Below are positions 42,062 through 51,200 of a stretch of 64,000 nucleotides of DNA, piece by piece. Position 1 is the stretch's first letter; each line of letters starts with the position of its first letter. The notes beneath the pieces are model-generated. The model saw only the letters and a program-made list of their open reading frames with translations, searched no databases and was not told where the DNA came from. The stretch is from Xenorhabdus poinarii G6 (GTDB lineage Bacteria; Pseudomonadota; Gammaproteobacteria; Enterobacterales; Enterobacteriaceae): positions 186,001 through 250,000 of the forward strand of contig NZ_FO704551.1 of assembly GCF_000968175.1 (NCBI RefSeq). The letters run 5' to 3'. The position numbers were made by a program, and so were the translations under genes.

Positions 42062-43092
42062 ATACTCAACAAAATTGGGAACAGGAAAAGGCTGCGATTT
42101 CTTTAAAAACCACCGAGCCTTTACTCAAAGCCACTGAACTGAAGAAATACTATCCGGTGAAAAAAGGGTTATTCTCACCTGAGCGTGTGGTGAAGGCGTT
42201 GGATGGCGTTTCATTTGAACTGGAAAAAGGGAAAACACTGGCCGTTGTCGGCGAATCGGGTTGCGGAAAATCCACATTAGGTCGTCTACTGACACTGATT
42301 GAAAAACCGACGGAGGGGGAGCTTTATTATCTGGGGCAAGATCTCTTATTACCCAATAAAGAAGCCGAAAAACTGCGTCGCCAGAAAATCCAGATCGTCT
42401 TTCAAAACCCCTACGCTTCTTTAAATCCGCGTAAAAAAGTGGGGCAAATTTTAGAAGAGCCTTTACTGATCAATACCTCACTGAGTGCGGTTGAACGCAG
42501 GGAACACGTCTTGCAGATGATGGGAAAAGTGGGGTTAAAACCGGAGCACTATTCACGCTATCCACACATGTTTTCAGGTGGCCAGCGCCAGCGTATTGCC
42601 ATTGCCCGTGGGTTAATGCTAAATCCGGACGTGGTCATTGCCGATGAACCGGTTTCGGCATTGGATGTTTCGGTGCGGGCACAGGTACTGAATCTGATGA
42701 TGGACTTGCAGCAGGAACTGGGCTTGTCTTACGTCTTTATCTCTCATGATCTTTCGGTTGTTGAACATATTGCTGATGAAGTGATGGTGATGTATCTGGG
42801 GCGTTGCGTTGAAAAAGGCAACAGAGAAATGATTTTTAACAATCCGCGTCACCCTTACACTCAAGCTTTGTTGTCAGCGACGCCTCGTCTGAATCCTGAA
42901 CTGCGCCGTGAACGCATTAAACTGACAGGGGAATTACCCAGCCCAATGAATCCACCTGCGGGATGTGCGTTTGCTGCCCGTTGTCGCCGTGCATTCAGTC
43001 CTTGTACGCAATTACAACCGACATTAAAACAATATGGTGGACAACTGATCGCCTGTTTTGCCATTGAACAGGATGAAAGTTCATTCACTTAA
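42058..43092 (+). CDS. dppF: Dipeptide ABC transporter ATP-binding subunit DppF
   Basis: 344 residues, about ten longer than E. coli DppF at the N-terminus. It is the second ATPase of the importer. Walker A is GESGCGKST, the signature is FSGGQRQR, Walker B is [12 protein letters not shown] and the H-loop is VFISHDLSV. The C-terminal Cys-containing extension ([15 protein letters not shown]) is intact. It overlaps dppD by 4 nt and ends the operon; no strong terminator was seen after it. Confidence 0.98.
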   Translation: MNTQQNWEQEKAAISLKTTEPLLKATELKKYYPVKKGLFSPERVVKALDGVSFELEKGKTLAVVGESGCGKSTLGRLLTLIEKPTEGELYYLGQDLLLPNKEAEKLRRQKIQIVFQNPYASLNPRKKVGQILEEPLLINTSLSAVERREHVLQMMGKVGLKPEHYSRYPHMFSGGQRQRIAIARGLMLNPDVVIADEPVSALDVSVRAQVLNLMMDLQQELGLSYVFISHDLSVVEHIADEVMVMYLGRCVEKGNREMIFNNPRHPYTQALLSATPRLNPELRRERIKLTGELPSPMNPPAGCAFAARCRRAFSPCTQLQPTLKQYGGQLIACFAIEQDESSFT

Positions 43093-43293
43093 TCTTATTT
43101 AACCGGGGTATAACGTATTAGCATGACAGTAAAAACGTGAGATATTCACGCTATTAGGTGATGCCGTTATATCTCGGACACTTTTCTCTTTTTAACCTAT
43201 CAAAATAAGACGACCGCAAGTGAAATCAAGTATACTCACTTTTATTGTTAGGGTGTACTTGTCCGTCTTTTACTATTATTTATTTGGATTAAG

Positions 43294-44001
43294 ATGAAAT
43301 TGCGTGTCAAACGTTCTTTAACCATTAAGCAGATGGCCGCAGTGACTGGCGTCACTTTGGTTACCGTTGCTATTTTCATCACTATCCAACTTTTTCACTT
43401 ATTACAGCAACGTAAAGATGATTACATTCATCAACTGACCCACGCTGCCACACAGATCAAACTCCCTTTGGAAGAAGCGCTGCTGAATGCGGATCTCAAT
43501 AACGTAAAAACGCTGTTGCTTGGCTTAAAAACCTCAGGCATTCTTGGTCGGGCAGATGTGCTATTGTCTGATAACGTTCGGGTGATGAGTCTGGATTTTG
43601 CCACCCATCGTCCGATACCTGAACTGGCAAAGACCGTTTTTGGTATTCCCGTTGAGGTCAAGATTCCCCTCTATATTGAGGGTGTTTCGCCAAAAACAGC
43701 CGCGCCACAGGGGCAGTTGATTTTGCAAGTTGATGCCAATCGGGTGTACCGCTTTGTGTTGAATACACTTGCGTTCATGTTGACCACTTATTTATTACTC
43801 ACACTTATTCTGACCGTGTCGATAAGCTGGTGTATTAATCGCATTATCATCCATCCATTGCGCGATATCACGCGAAAACTAAATGAAGAACAGCCACTGG
43901 TATCTCTGCCTTGCCCTAAAACTCATCAGGACGATGAATTGGGATGGCTGGTAAAAGGCTATAATCGTCAGGTGAATAAGCAGAAAACACCATCAAAATG
44001 A
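43294..44001 (+). CDS. PdeK/HmsP-like sensor protein lacking GGDEF and EAL domains
   Basis: 235 residues. The sequence aligns with the N-terminal third of E. coli PdeK (YhjK) and related HmsP-type c-di-GMP phosphodiesterases: RSLTIKQMAAVTG and LFHLLQQ in the first transmembrane helix (about 15-37), a periplasmic region with SRADV-like GRADVLL, a second helix (about 148-178, ending SISWCINRIIIHPLR) and a HAMP-like segment (HQDDELGWLVKGYN). It then stops at residue 235, where the homologues continue for over 400 residues of GGDEF and EAL. No trace of those domains follows in the 106 bp before yhjJ. GGATTAAG-ATG supports the start. It is either a relic or a retained membrane sensor with another partner. 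Confidence 0.85.
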   Translation: MKLRVKRSLTIKQMAAVTGVTLVTVAIFITIQLFHLLQQRKDDYIHQLTHAATQIKLPLEEALLNADLNNVKTLLLGLKTSGILGRADVLLSDNVRVMSLDFATHRPIPELAKTVFGIPVEVKIPLYIEGVSPKTAAPQGQLILQVDANRVYRFVLNTLAFMLTTYLLLTLILTVSISWCINRIIIHPLRDITRKLNEEQPLVSLPCPKTHQDDELGWLVKGYNRQVNKQKTPSK

Positions 44002-44107
44002 AACCTTACACGATGAATAACAGTCTAAGCCTTGATGATAATATCTAGGGATGGCTGATTGTCTTAGGTTTTGCAGGATAAAATTAAACAGGTAGGGGTA
44101 AGTAAGC

Positions 44108-45577
44108 ATGCTGTGCAACAAAATCGGGTATCTTATGGGTGGTGCGATTCTGGCGACGACTTGTTTGGTACAGGCTGAAACTTTGCAGCCTGATCCGGCC
44201 TGGCAACAAGGTAAACTTGACAATGGATTCAGTTGGCAGCTTCTGCAAACACCACAACGACCTAATGACAGAATACAGTTGCGGTTATTGGTAAAAACCG
44301 GTTCTTTGGCCGAGAAAAACCGACAACGTGGCTATACTTACCTTATTCCTAAAATTGTTTTGTCCAGCAGTAAGGATTTATCCTCGCAGAAATTGGAAAA
44401 TTTGTGGCACAACATCATAGAGACTAAAAACCCGTTACCTCCTGCCATTGTGTCATATGATTTCACCCTTTATAGCCTGAGCTTACCGAATAATCGTCCG
44501 GATCTGTTACAAGACGCATTAATATGGTTATCCGACATTGCGGGTGGGGCAGTGTTTACACCAGAAACATTGGCGCAGGCGATGAAAGAAGGGGAGCATC
44601 CTGTCACAACTTTTCCCGCTGATACCCAAGATCCCGTATGGCGTATGCGACTGCAAGGTTCGACACTTATCGATCATGATCCTGGTATGCCGGTATCAAT
44701 CCCGGTGGATGTGAAGAAAATCGAAAATTTTTATCGTCAATGGTATACGCCAGATGCGATCACCCTGTATATCGCGGGGCATGTTGATAGTCGATTAGTG
44801 TCAGAGCAGATTAACCGGGCATTTTCGTCATTGGCAGGCAGACGGCAGACACCGGTTTCCGTGCCAACATTGTTGCCATTGAAAGCAGATACCATTAGCG
44901 TCGTCAGTGATAAAGCCAAACAGGATCGCCTCTCTTTAACCTGGAGTCTGAACTGGCTGCCGATTAACGATTCGCAGACGCTGATTCAGTACTGGCTGAA
45001 TGACCTGGCGCGTGAGGCACTTTATCGTTATCTGCAATTGGGGCTGCAAGAAAAGCAGAATGACATGCATCTGGGGCTGGATTGTCGGGTACTCTACCAG
45101 CGGGCGAATTGCTCATTAAATCTGGATGTGCCGAATGATAAGCTGAAGGATTCTGCGCTTTATTTAGCGTCTGAATTGTCATCATTGCGTGAAAGCGGAT
45201 TACCGCAGGAACAATTTGATGAACTCTATGCTCAGAATCGTAATCAGCTCCAGCAGCTATTTGCCATGTATGCCCGTACAGATACGGATGTTTTGATTAA
45301 TCAACGTTTGTTATCGCAACAAAATAACGTGATAGATATCGCCCCTGAACAATTTCAGCGATTGAGACAGGCGTTTTTAGCCTCTCTGACCCCCCAGCTG
45401 TTGAATAAAAACTTGCAAGAGATGCTGTCTCAAGAGATCTCTTTTATTCTGGTGCAACCCAAAGGCGAAGCGCCAGTAGATGTGAATGAAATTAAAAACA
45501 GCTTTAACCAGATTATGCGACCGGGACCACTGCCAGAGAAGCCGAAAGCGCCTGAAATGGCAAAAGATGGGGAATAG
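44108..45577 (+). CDS. yhjJ: YhjJ, M16-peptidase-like periplasmic protein (non-catalytic)
   Basis: 489 residues (E. coli 498) with an N-terminal signal peptide (about 1-22, ending VQA). The fold is that of M16 zinc peptidases (LLVKTGSLAE, FYRQWYTPDAITLYIAGHVD), but where active members have HxxEH this protein has TYLIPKIVL, so the zinc site is absent, as in E. coli YhjJ. A chaperone or structural role is possible and the function is unknown. AGGGGTAAGTAAGC precedes the ATG. Confidence 0.9.
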   Translation: MLCNKIGYLMGGAILATTCLVQAETLQPDPAWQQGKLDNGFSWQLLQTPQRPNDRIQLRLLVKTGSLAEKNRQRGYTYLIPKIVLSSSKDLSSQKLENLWHNIIETKNPLPPAIVSYDFTLYSLSLPNNRPDLLQDALIWLSDIAGGAVFTPETLAQAMKEGEHPVTTFPADTQDPVWRMRLQGSTLIDHDPGMPVSIPVDVKKIENFYRQWYTPDAITLYIAGHVDSRLVSEQINRAFSSLAGRRQTPVSVPTLLPLKADTISVVSDKAKQDRLSLTWSLNWLPINDSQTLIQYWLNDLAREALYRYLQLGLQEKQNDMHLGLDCRVLYQRANCSLNLDVPNDKLKDSALYLASELSSLRESGLPQEQFDELYAQNRNQLQQLFAMYARTDTDVLINQRLLSQQNNVIDIAPEQFQRLRQAFLASLTPQLLNKNLQEMLSQEISFILVQPKGEAPVDVNEIKNSFNQIMRPGPLPEKPKAPEMAKDGE

Positions 45578-45747
45578 AGATGTAAACTGGCGTGAATATC
45601 CGGCTTGCAACTGACAAAGGGAATTCATCATATCCGGATATGAGAGGCAATGAATATATTATACCCTGCATGAAAAACTAGCCATGTCAGGAACGCATTG
45701 ATATATTTTGTTGCCTGGAAATTAATAATAATAACGGTATAAATGAA

Positions 45748-46482
45748 ATGGACGATAACGCGATTGTTAAACCTCAAACGCCTCATACGATAAATTCCCC
45801 CTGGCGAGAGTTTTGGTCTGGCATGTACAATATGATACCCCTTTGTCTCTCTGTCATCCCCTGGGGGATACTTGCTGGTTCAATGGCGATCCAATCGGGT
45901 TTAACGGTTGGACAAAGCATCGGTATGTCGGTGATCTTATTTGCTGGTGCCGCTCAATTAGTGACGCTGGGATTATTGTCATCCGGTGCGAGTATTATCA
46001 GTATTATTATTTCTATTTTTTTCATTACGTCACAGCATTTTCTTTATGGATTAACATTACGTGAATATGTCGCCAAATTTAAAATTCACCGCCGTATACC
46101 AATAGGGTTTTTATTGACGGATGAATTATTTGCACTCAGTTGTGCCAAGAATAAAAAACAACCTTTAACTTCAAGTTACCTCATTGGGGCGGGTCTGTGT
46201 TTTTATTTATGTTGGAATCTATTCAGCTTGATAGGCATATTGATGGCGTCAAAAATTCCAAACCTGGCAGACTATCATCTTGATTTTTCTATCATTGCTA
46301 CTTTTATCACCATCATTGTTCCTATGATCAAAAAAATCAGCGTATTGTGTGGTGTTTGTTTTTCATTAATTTCATCCATGTTATTGTCTTATTTTCATAT
46401 TGAAGGCGCTATCATTATTTCTGGCATCGGTGGTATGTTTTTTTCAGTATTTATTTCAAGATTAATAAAGGAGCCAGCATGA
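45748..46482 (+). CDS. azlC: AzlC-family branched-chain amino acid exporter, large subunit
   Basis: 244 residues with about six to seven transmembrane segments. The family block PLCLSVIPWGILAGSMAIQSGL, then FAGAAQLVTLGLLSSG and TSQHFLYGLTLRE, is clear. AzlC works with AzlD to export branched-chain amino acids or their analogues. The stop overlaps the azlD start by 4 nt. The ribosome site is weak. Confidence 0.92.
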   Translation: MDDNAIVKPQTPHTINSPWREFWSGMYNMIPLCLSVIPWGILAGSMAIQSGLTVGQSIGMSVILFAGAAQLVTLGLLSSGASIISIIISIFFITSQHFLYGLTLREYVAKFKIHRRIPIGFLLTDELFALSCAKNKKQPLTSSYLIGAGLCFYLCWNLFSLIGILMASKIPNLADYHLDFSIIATFITIIVPMIKKISVLCGVCFSLISSMLLSYFHIEGAIIISGIGGMFFSVFISRLIKEPA

Positions 46483-46790
46483 GTTGGTTTTTGATTTTGA
46501 TTTTAGGTGGAATTATATTTTTTAATCGTTATGTGTTTTTAGAACCAAAAATGCCAATAAAATTGCCTAAAATAATTCAAGAGTCGTTAAAATATTCTGC
46601 ACCTTGTTTGCTAATCGCGATTTGTGGCCCAATTATTTTAATGGAACACGGGGAATTAAGATCATTTCCTAATAATGCTTATTTATGGGGTGCATTGCTG
46701 ACGGCATTGTTTGCTTTTTTTATCCGCAATCTTGTTGCCTGCGTTATAATTAGTTTGATGGCATTTTATCTATTAATTTTTATTCTATAG
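46479..46790 (+). CDS. azlD: AzlD-family branched-chain amino acid exporter, small subunit
   Basis: 103 residues with three to four hydrophobic segments. It contains the AzlD pattern FNRYVFLEP and SLKYSAPCLLIAICGPIIL, and follows azlC with an ATGA overlap and a GGAG ribosome site. The two-gene arrangement is standard for this exporter. Confidence 0.9.
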   Translation: MSWFLILILGGIIFFNRYVFLEPKMPIKLPKIIQESLKYSAPCLLIAICGPIILMEHGELRSFPNNAYLWGALLTALFAFFIRNLVACVIISLMAFYLLIFIL

Positions 46791-46925
46791 TATGATATTG
46801 AAGATAATGCACGATTGCGATGTGAACCCGCCACCCAAAATAAATTGCAGACGAAAAACCGGTTTATGATCGCCAGCGGTGGTTGATATTTTGTGGGTTA
46901 CCCGGGATAGCTTTCCGTAGGATTA

Positions 46926-46947
46926 AAGGGCAGAGGGATCTGCCCTT
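46926..46947 (-). terminator. Terminator-like hairpin of the tautomerase gene
   Basis: AAGGGCAGA (46926-46934) pairs perfectly with TCTGCCCTT (46939-46947). On the minus strand the stem is followed by TTAATC, a short U-tract. It lies 18 nt past the stop of the tautomerase gene. Confidence 0.65.
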
Positions 46948-46965
46948 GATAATGAAGCGCCGGGA

Positions 46966-47172
46966 TTACTTCTTCGCCGCTGCCCTTAACTCCGTCACAT
47001 TTTTACCCCCAATTCCCCAGTTATCCGTTTCAACTTCATCGATAATGACAAAGGTGGTTGCCGGGTTTTTGCCAAGCACATCCACTAACAATTGAGTTGC
47101 ACCTTCAATTAGTTGCTTTTTCTGCTCAGCGGTCGCACCTTCACGGGTAATTCTGATGTTCACAAATGGCAT
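46966..47172 (-). CDS. 4-oxalocrotonate tautomerase-family protein
   Basis: 68 residues beginning MPFVNIRITREG; after Met removal, Pro1 would be the catalytic base of the tautomerase superfamily. The pattern EQKKQLIEGATQLLVDVLGK, then FVIIDEVETDNWGIGGK, fits 4-OT enzymes. The frame extends upstream to 47220, but the start at 47172 exposes the required Pro and has AAGGAG 8 nt upstream. The substrate is unknown. Confidence 0.92.
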   Translation of the reverse strand: MPFVNIRITREGATAEQKKQLIEGATQLLVDVLGKNPATTFVIIDEVETDNWGIGGKNVTELRAAAKK

Positions 47173-47245
47173 AAAAATGACTCCTTTTAGGGTTGTTATA
47201 TCACAAGTGGGTACAGCCAAAAAAAACCGTTTTATTTATTGATAT

Positions 47246-48151
47246 TTAATCATTTTTCTTCTCTTCTGCGGTTGCAATCCATGCGGCGCAAAACAGCGTC
47301 AGGCGGGCGAAGAAATAGAAGAATGCCATTAAGCCAATCACTGAGCCGAAAGCAGCACCAGAAGGAGAGCTGGCAAGGCGTGGCAGCATCATGGTCATCA
47401 TATATTTGATCGCTTCAAATCCAATGGCGGCGATTAACGTGCCTTTGAATAGCGCTTTTCTTTCAGGGCGATGGCGCGGCAAAATCCACAATATCCATAG
47501 GAATAGCAAATAATTGGCTGAAATGGAAATGGTCATGCCAATGGATGTCCATGCCGGGCGTAACCATTCTATCCCTTCCAGCCCGAGGGCATGGACGATG
47601 GAAGCCTGGGCAGAGCCGGCAATGGATGTCAGCGAAAGGGTGATAATTAACGCAAAAAGCAGACCAAATAGAGAGAAAAAGTCGCGAATATACTGAGAAT
47701 AGATTTTCTCTTTATCTTCATGATGGCGTTCCCAAACGTCACGAGATTGGGCGAGTATCGCTTCGCGTAAGTTGCTGACCCAGTTGACACCGGAATAAAG
47801 TGCGATAGCTAACCCCGTCAATCCCACGGTTGTTCTTTGACTGACTGCCGTGTCTACGCTGTTTTTCAGTGTGCCGGCGAGAGCGGGATCGCTGATGCTA
47901 TTGGCGATGCTATTGATTAAGCGGGTAAGCAAATCTGGGTTGGAAGCCAACACAAAACCCGCGATGGCAAAAGAGAGCATCAGAATGGGGATTAAGGATA
48001 GAAATGAGAAATAGGTGATAGCAGCCCCAAACTGGCTGCCCATTCGGTCGTTAAAGCGTTGTGCTGCCCTGATGAAGTGGGCGATGACAGGAATACGTGT
48101 GAAACGTTTCCCGATCTTGAGTTGTTCTTTTTTTTCATGATCACTTGGCAT
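47246..48151 (-). CDS. yhjD: YhjD, YihY/BrkB-family inner-membrane protein
   Basis: 301 residues with about six transmembrane segments and the family block FGAAITYFSFLSLIPILML, then SGVNWVSNLREAI. In E. coli YhjD has been linked to suppression of lipid A export defects. The start at 48151 has GGGGAG 5 nt upstream; an in-frame ATG at 48208 is less likely. It lies downstream of tpsA but is unrelated to it. The E. coli neighbourhood (yhjD near yhjJ and pdeK) is conserved. Confidence 0.92.
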   Translation of the reverse strand: MPSDHEKKEQLKIGKRFTRIPVIAHFIRAAQRFNDRMGSQFGAAITYFSFLSLIPILMLSFAIAGFVLASNPDLLTRLINSIANSISDPALAGTLKNSVDTAVSQRTTVGLTGLAIALYSGVNWVSNLREAILAQSRDVWERHHEDKEKIYSQYIRDFFSLFGLLFALIITLSLTSIAGSAQASIVHALGLEGIEWLRPAWTSIGMTISISANYLLFLWILWILPRHRPERKALFKGTLIAAIGFEAIKYMMTMMLPRLASSPSGAAFGSVIGLMAFFYFFARLTLFCAAWIATAEEKKND

Positions 48152-48227
48152 TACATCTCCCCTAAATCTGGTCATGCCTTTAAAGATAGCACTTAAGATA
48201 TCCGGCACTGAACGTCGTTTAAAGCAG

Positions 48228-48253
48228 TACGGTAGCCTTTTTTGGCTACCGTA
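48228..48253. terminator. Hairpin between tpsA and yhjD
   Basis: TACGGTAGCC (48228-48237) pairs perfectly with GGCTACCGTA (48244-48253) around six Ts. There is no U-tract after it on the minus strand (the loop is A6 there). It may stabilise the tpsA mRNA 3' end or act as a weak terminator. Confidence 0.5.
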
Positions 48254-48279
48254 AGAAGATTATGCGTTGATCATGATAA

Positions 48280-51200
48280 TCAGTCTAATTGGCGACCTTT
48301 CACTTCACTGTGCACAGGGGATATCTCGGTATCGTGGTGCTCATTTTTCACAAAAGGCACTTTACCGGAGAAAATATCTTTTTGGGCAGTGACAGCCAGA
48401 CTTGCCATCGAGTCTGGGACGTTAATGCCTAAATTTTTACCTCTGTCATAGCCTGCCACAGCATGTTGATTAATCTGCTGGGTATTCAGTGAGACAGATC
48501 CTTGTGCGCTGTCAATTTTGCTGCCTGCCAGAGACGTTGTGCCAGAAACATCCAGATTCACGCTTTGAGCACCGGTCAATGTTGTTTGCTGACCAACGGT
48601 TTCTTGGTCGAGGGTATCGTAATTACCGTTGAATTTACCCTTAAACCCCTTGAAAGCAGCGGACAATTGATCTTTCAAACTAGGGGCTTCACTGCCGGTT
48701 TTGGTATTGTTGGCATCTGCCGATGGCGTTATTTTCGCCGGATTATCGCCTTTGACCGTTTTACTGTAACCCAGACCCGCATCCAGCGCTGTATTCAGGC
48801 TATGAGTGCTGTCTTTGAGGCTTTCGACATTAAAATGACCGCCAACGTTGCCCGTGACCTGATCGGCAGTCACATTAACGCCTTTGAGTGAGGTGTTTCC
48901 TGTACTGGTCAGGGTGACATGACCACCAGAAATATGAGTATTACGGTGAGTGGTTTTATCCAACTGGTTAACACCGAATTTCACTTCACCCCCGATGTTA
49001 TATTTGCTGTCGATAATTTTGTTATCCGCCTCTGTGGCCGAACCCCCTCCTTCACTTTTACGCGCAGTAGAAGACATGCCGCCTTGCGCTTTAGCGCCAA
49101 CGTTCCAGCCATTCTCGTTGACAGTCTCTTGCGCAGACGTTAGTTCGATTTTGCCCTGCTGTGCGGTCAAATCCACCTGTTTACCGGACACGTCGGTGCC
49201 TTGTAAGGTCAGATGATTGCCAGCATTCAGATTTACACCCTGTTTCCCCGTCAGATGACCGGTTTGAGCGGTGGTGTGCTGTTTCTCATTGGTGTGATAA
49301 CCCCCACCGAGACTCCCACTGAAATTCTTGCCATCAGGTTTAGTTCCTACGGTCAGGGACATTTCACCATTGTAGCCATTGCTGCTTTGTTCATTGCGGT
49401 TGTTGGCTTGCTGGAATTGGATATTGCCACCCGCATTGACGTTGGCTGAACCGTTGCCCGCATTCATTGACGTTCCCTGGTAGCGTGCATCTCTGGTGAC
49501 CTGGGTATTGATGCCATTTTGGGCATTGATGCTGCCGGTTACGGCGTTGGAATTTTTGTCAGTGGTTTCCTGATAGCGACCATGACCTTGACCACTGACG
49601 GTGATATCTGCTCCCGTTGTCGTGTGAACCCGCAGGCTGGCATTACCGGTAGTATCAGACGTGTGCGTGCTTTGGTGGTTGTATGCGGTTTCACTGGTAT
49701 GACTGCCGGCCGTTAGCGAAACTCCGCCTTTATTCGCTTGATATTGCGTACCTTGATCGTAGACGTCGCCAGTGGTGGTGACGTTGATATCGCCAGCCTT
49801 GATGGTCGTCACCACTGCATCGGACTGATGCTTATTGGTGTCATGGCTGTTACCATTCATCGCCAGTTCAATACCTGCATTGGGTAAGCCAGTCTTCGTG
49901 ATGGATGTATCCAGTTTCTTATCTGCGGCGGCCTTAGCGGTTTTTTCTACCGGGCGGGTCGTTGCGCTGTAATCGGCAGTCCCACTGATCTCACCCCCAA
50001 CTTGTAATTGATGGGTTGAGCTGGACTCGGTATTGGCTGTTGCCACATTTTTTATATTACCGGCATTGGCCTGATAGGTACCGTGTACTTGATGCTCCGT
50101 CCCCTGTTGCTTCAACTCCCCTCCTGCGTGTAACGCAAGGCTGCCATTGACGTCGGTTTTAGCCACGACGGCTGTGGTCTGGTTCTGGGATTGCCCATTG
50201 TTGCTGTAGTGACCTTCAACACCGGTGCCAAACTTGTCCATGCCGCCAGTGGCAAACACGCTGTTATTCAGTTTTTCTTGAGAGGTTGAGGTTGACGTGC
50301 TGTTTTCGCCGGCCAGCAACGCAATGTTATCCCCGGTAATTGTTGCATCACCCTGAGTGGTGACCAATTTGGAGCCAGTGACGGTGACATTTTTGCTGGC
50401 ATTGATCCCCAGGTTGCCCCCGGTCAGCTCTGATGGACGCTGTGTGGTACTTTCAACGTTCTGTTTGTCGGTCACATGTTCAAAGCCTACCCCCGCACGA
50501 TATTGTTTATCTTGCATCTCCTTAGCGTAGTATTTCCAGTCAAGGTTGGTTTTTTCCTGTTGATTCTGGTTTTTCTCACCATAATTCAGGATGTTGATAT
50601 TGTCTGACGTTTGCAATTGCAGTTCACCGGCACTTTTTACCAGACTGCCGATGACATTAATATCTTTATTACTGATTAATTTCAAATCTGCTTCGGAAAC
50701 CAAATGGCTGCCGGAAGATTGCTGCTGCTTGTCGTGTTTTTGGTGGGTATTTTTGGTGATATTAAAGATCGTTCCCTTTCTTTCATCCACATTTTGATAA
50801 GTATGGCTGACTGCATTATCAATAGTGAGTTGCCCTTCATTGGCTTCGACATAAGCCCCTTTTTGCGCGTTGACTTTACTCCCTGTAATGGTGACGCCAT
50901 TGAGACCAGTCAAAAACACATGCTCGTCAGACGTGATGTCGGAAATACGATGCGTTTCTGATTTATCGTGGTTATCTTTCTGGCTGCCACCGAGCATACC
51001 GCCCAAAGATGTTTGATCTTTCACCAGACTTTGACCATCGACAAGGGATTGAACCGTAATATTGACTTGTTGACCAGCAGAAATAATCAGATCCTTGCCT
51101 GAGTGGAGGCGCGTTCCAACAATATCCGCATTTTCGCCGGCTCGGATGCCTAAAACCCCCCCTGAACTCAGCTCATTGCCCGTGCTGCTTTGGGTCGTCT

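Noticed and set aside
46883..47095. 70-codon plus-strand ORF opposite the tautomerase
   Set aside because: Antisense overlap with the tautomerase gene, no ribosome site and no recognisable protein features.
48280..49000. CDI toxin and immunity module at the tpsA 3' end
   Set aside because: The C-terminus lacks VENN or a distinct toxin domain, and the next gene downstream is yhjD, not a small immunity protein.
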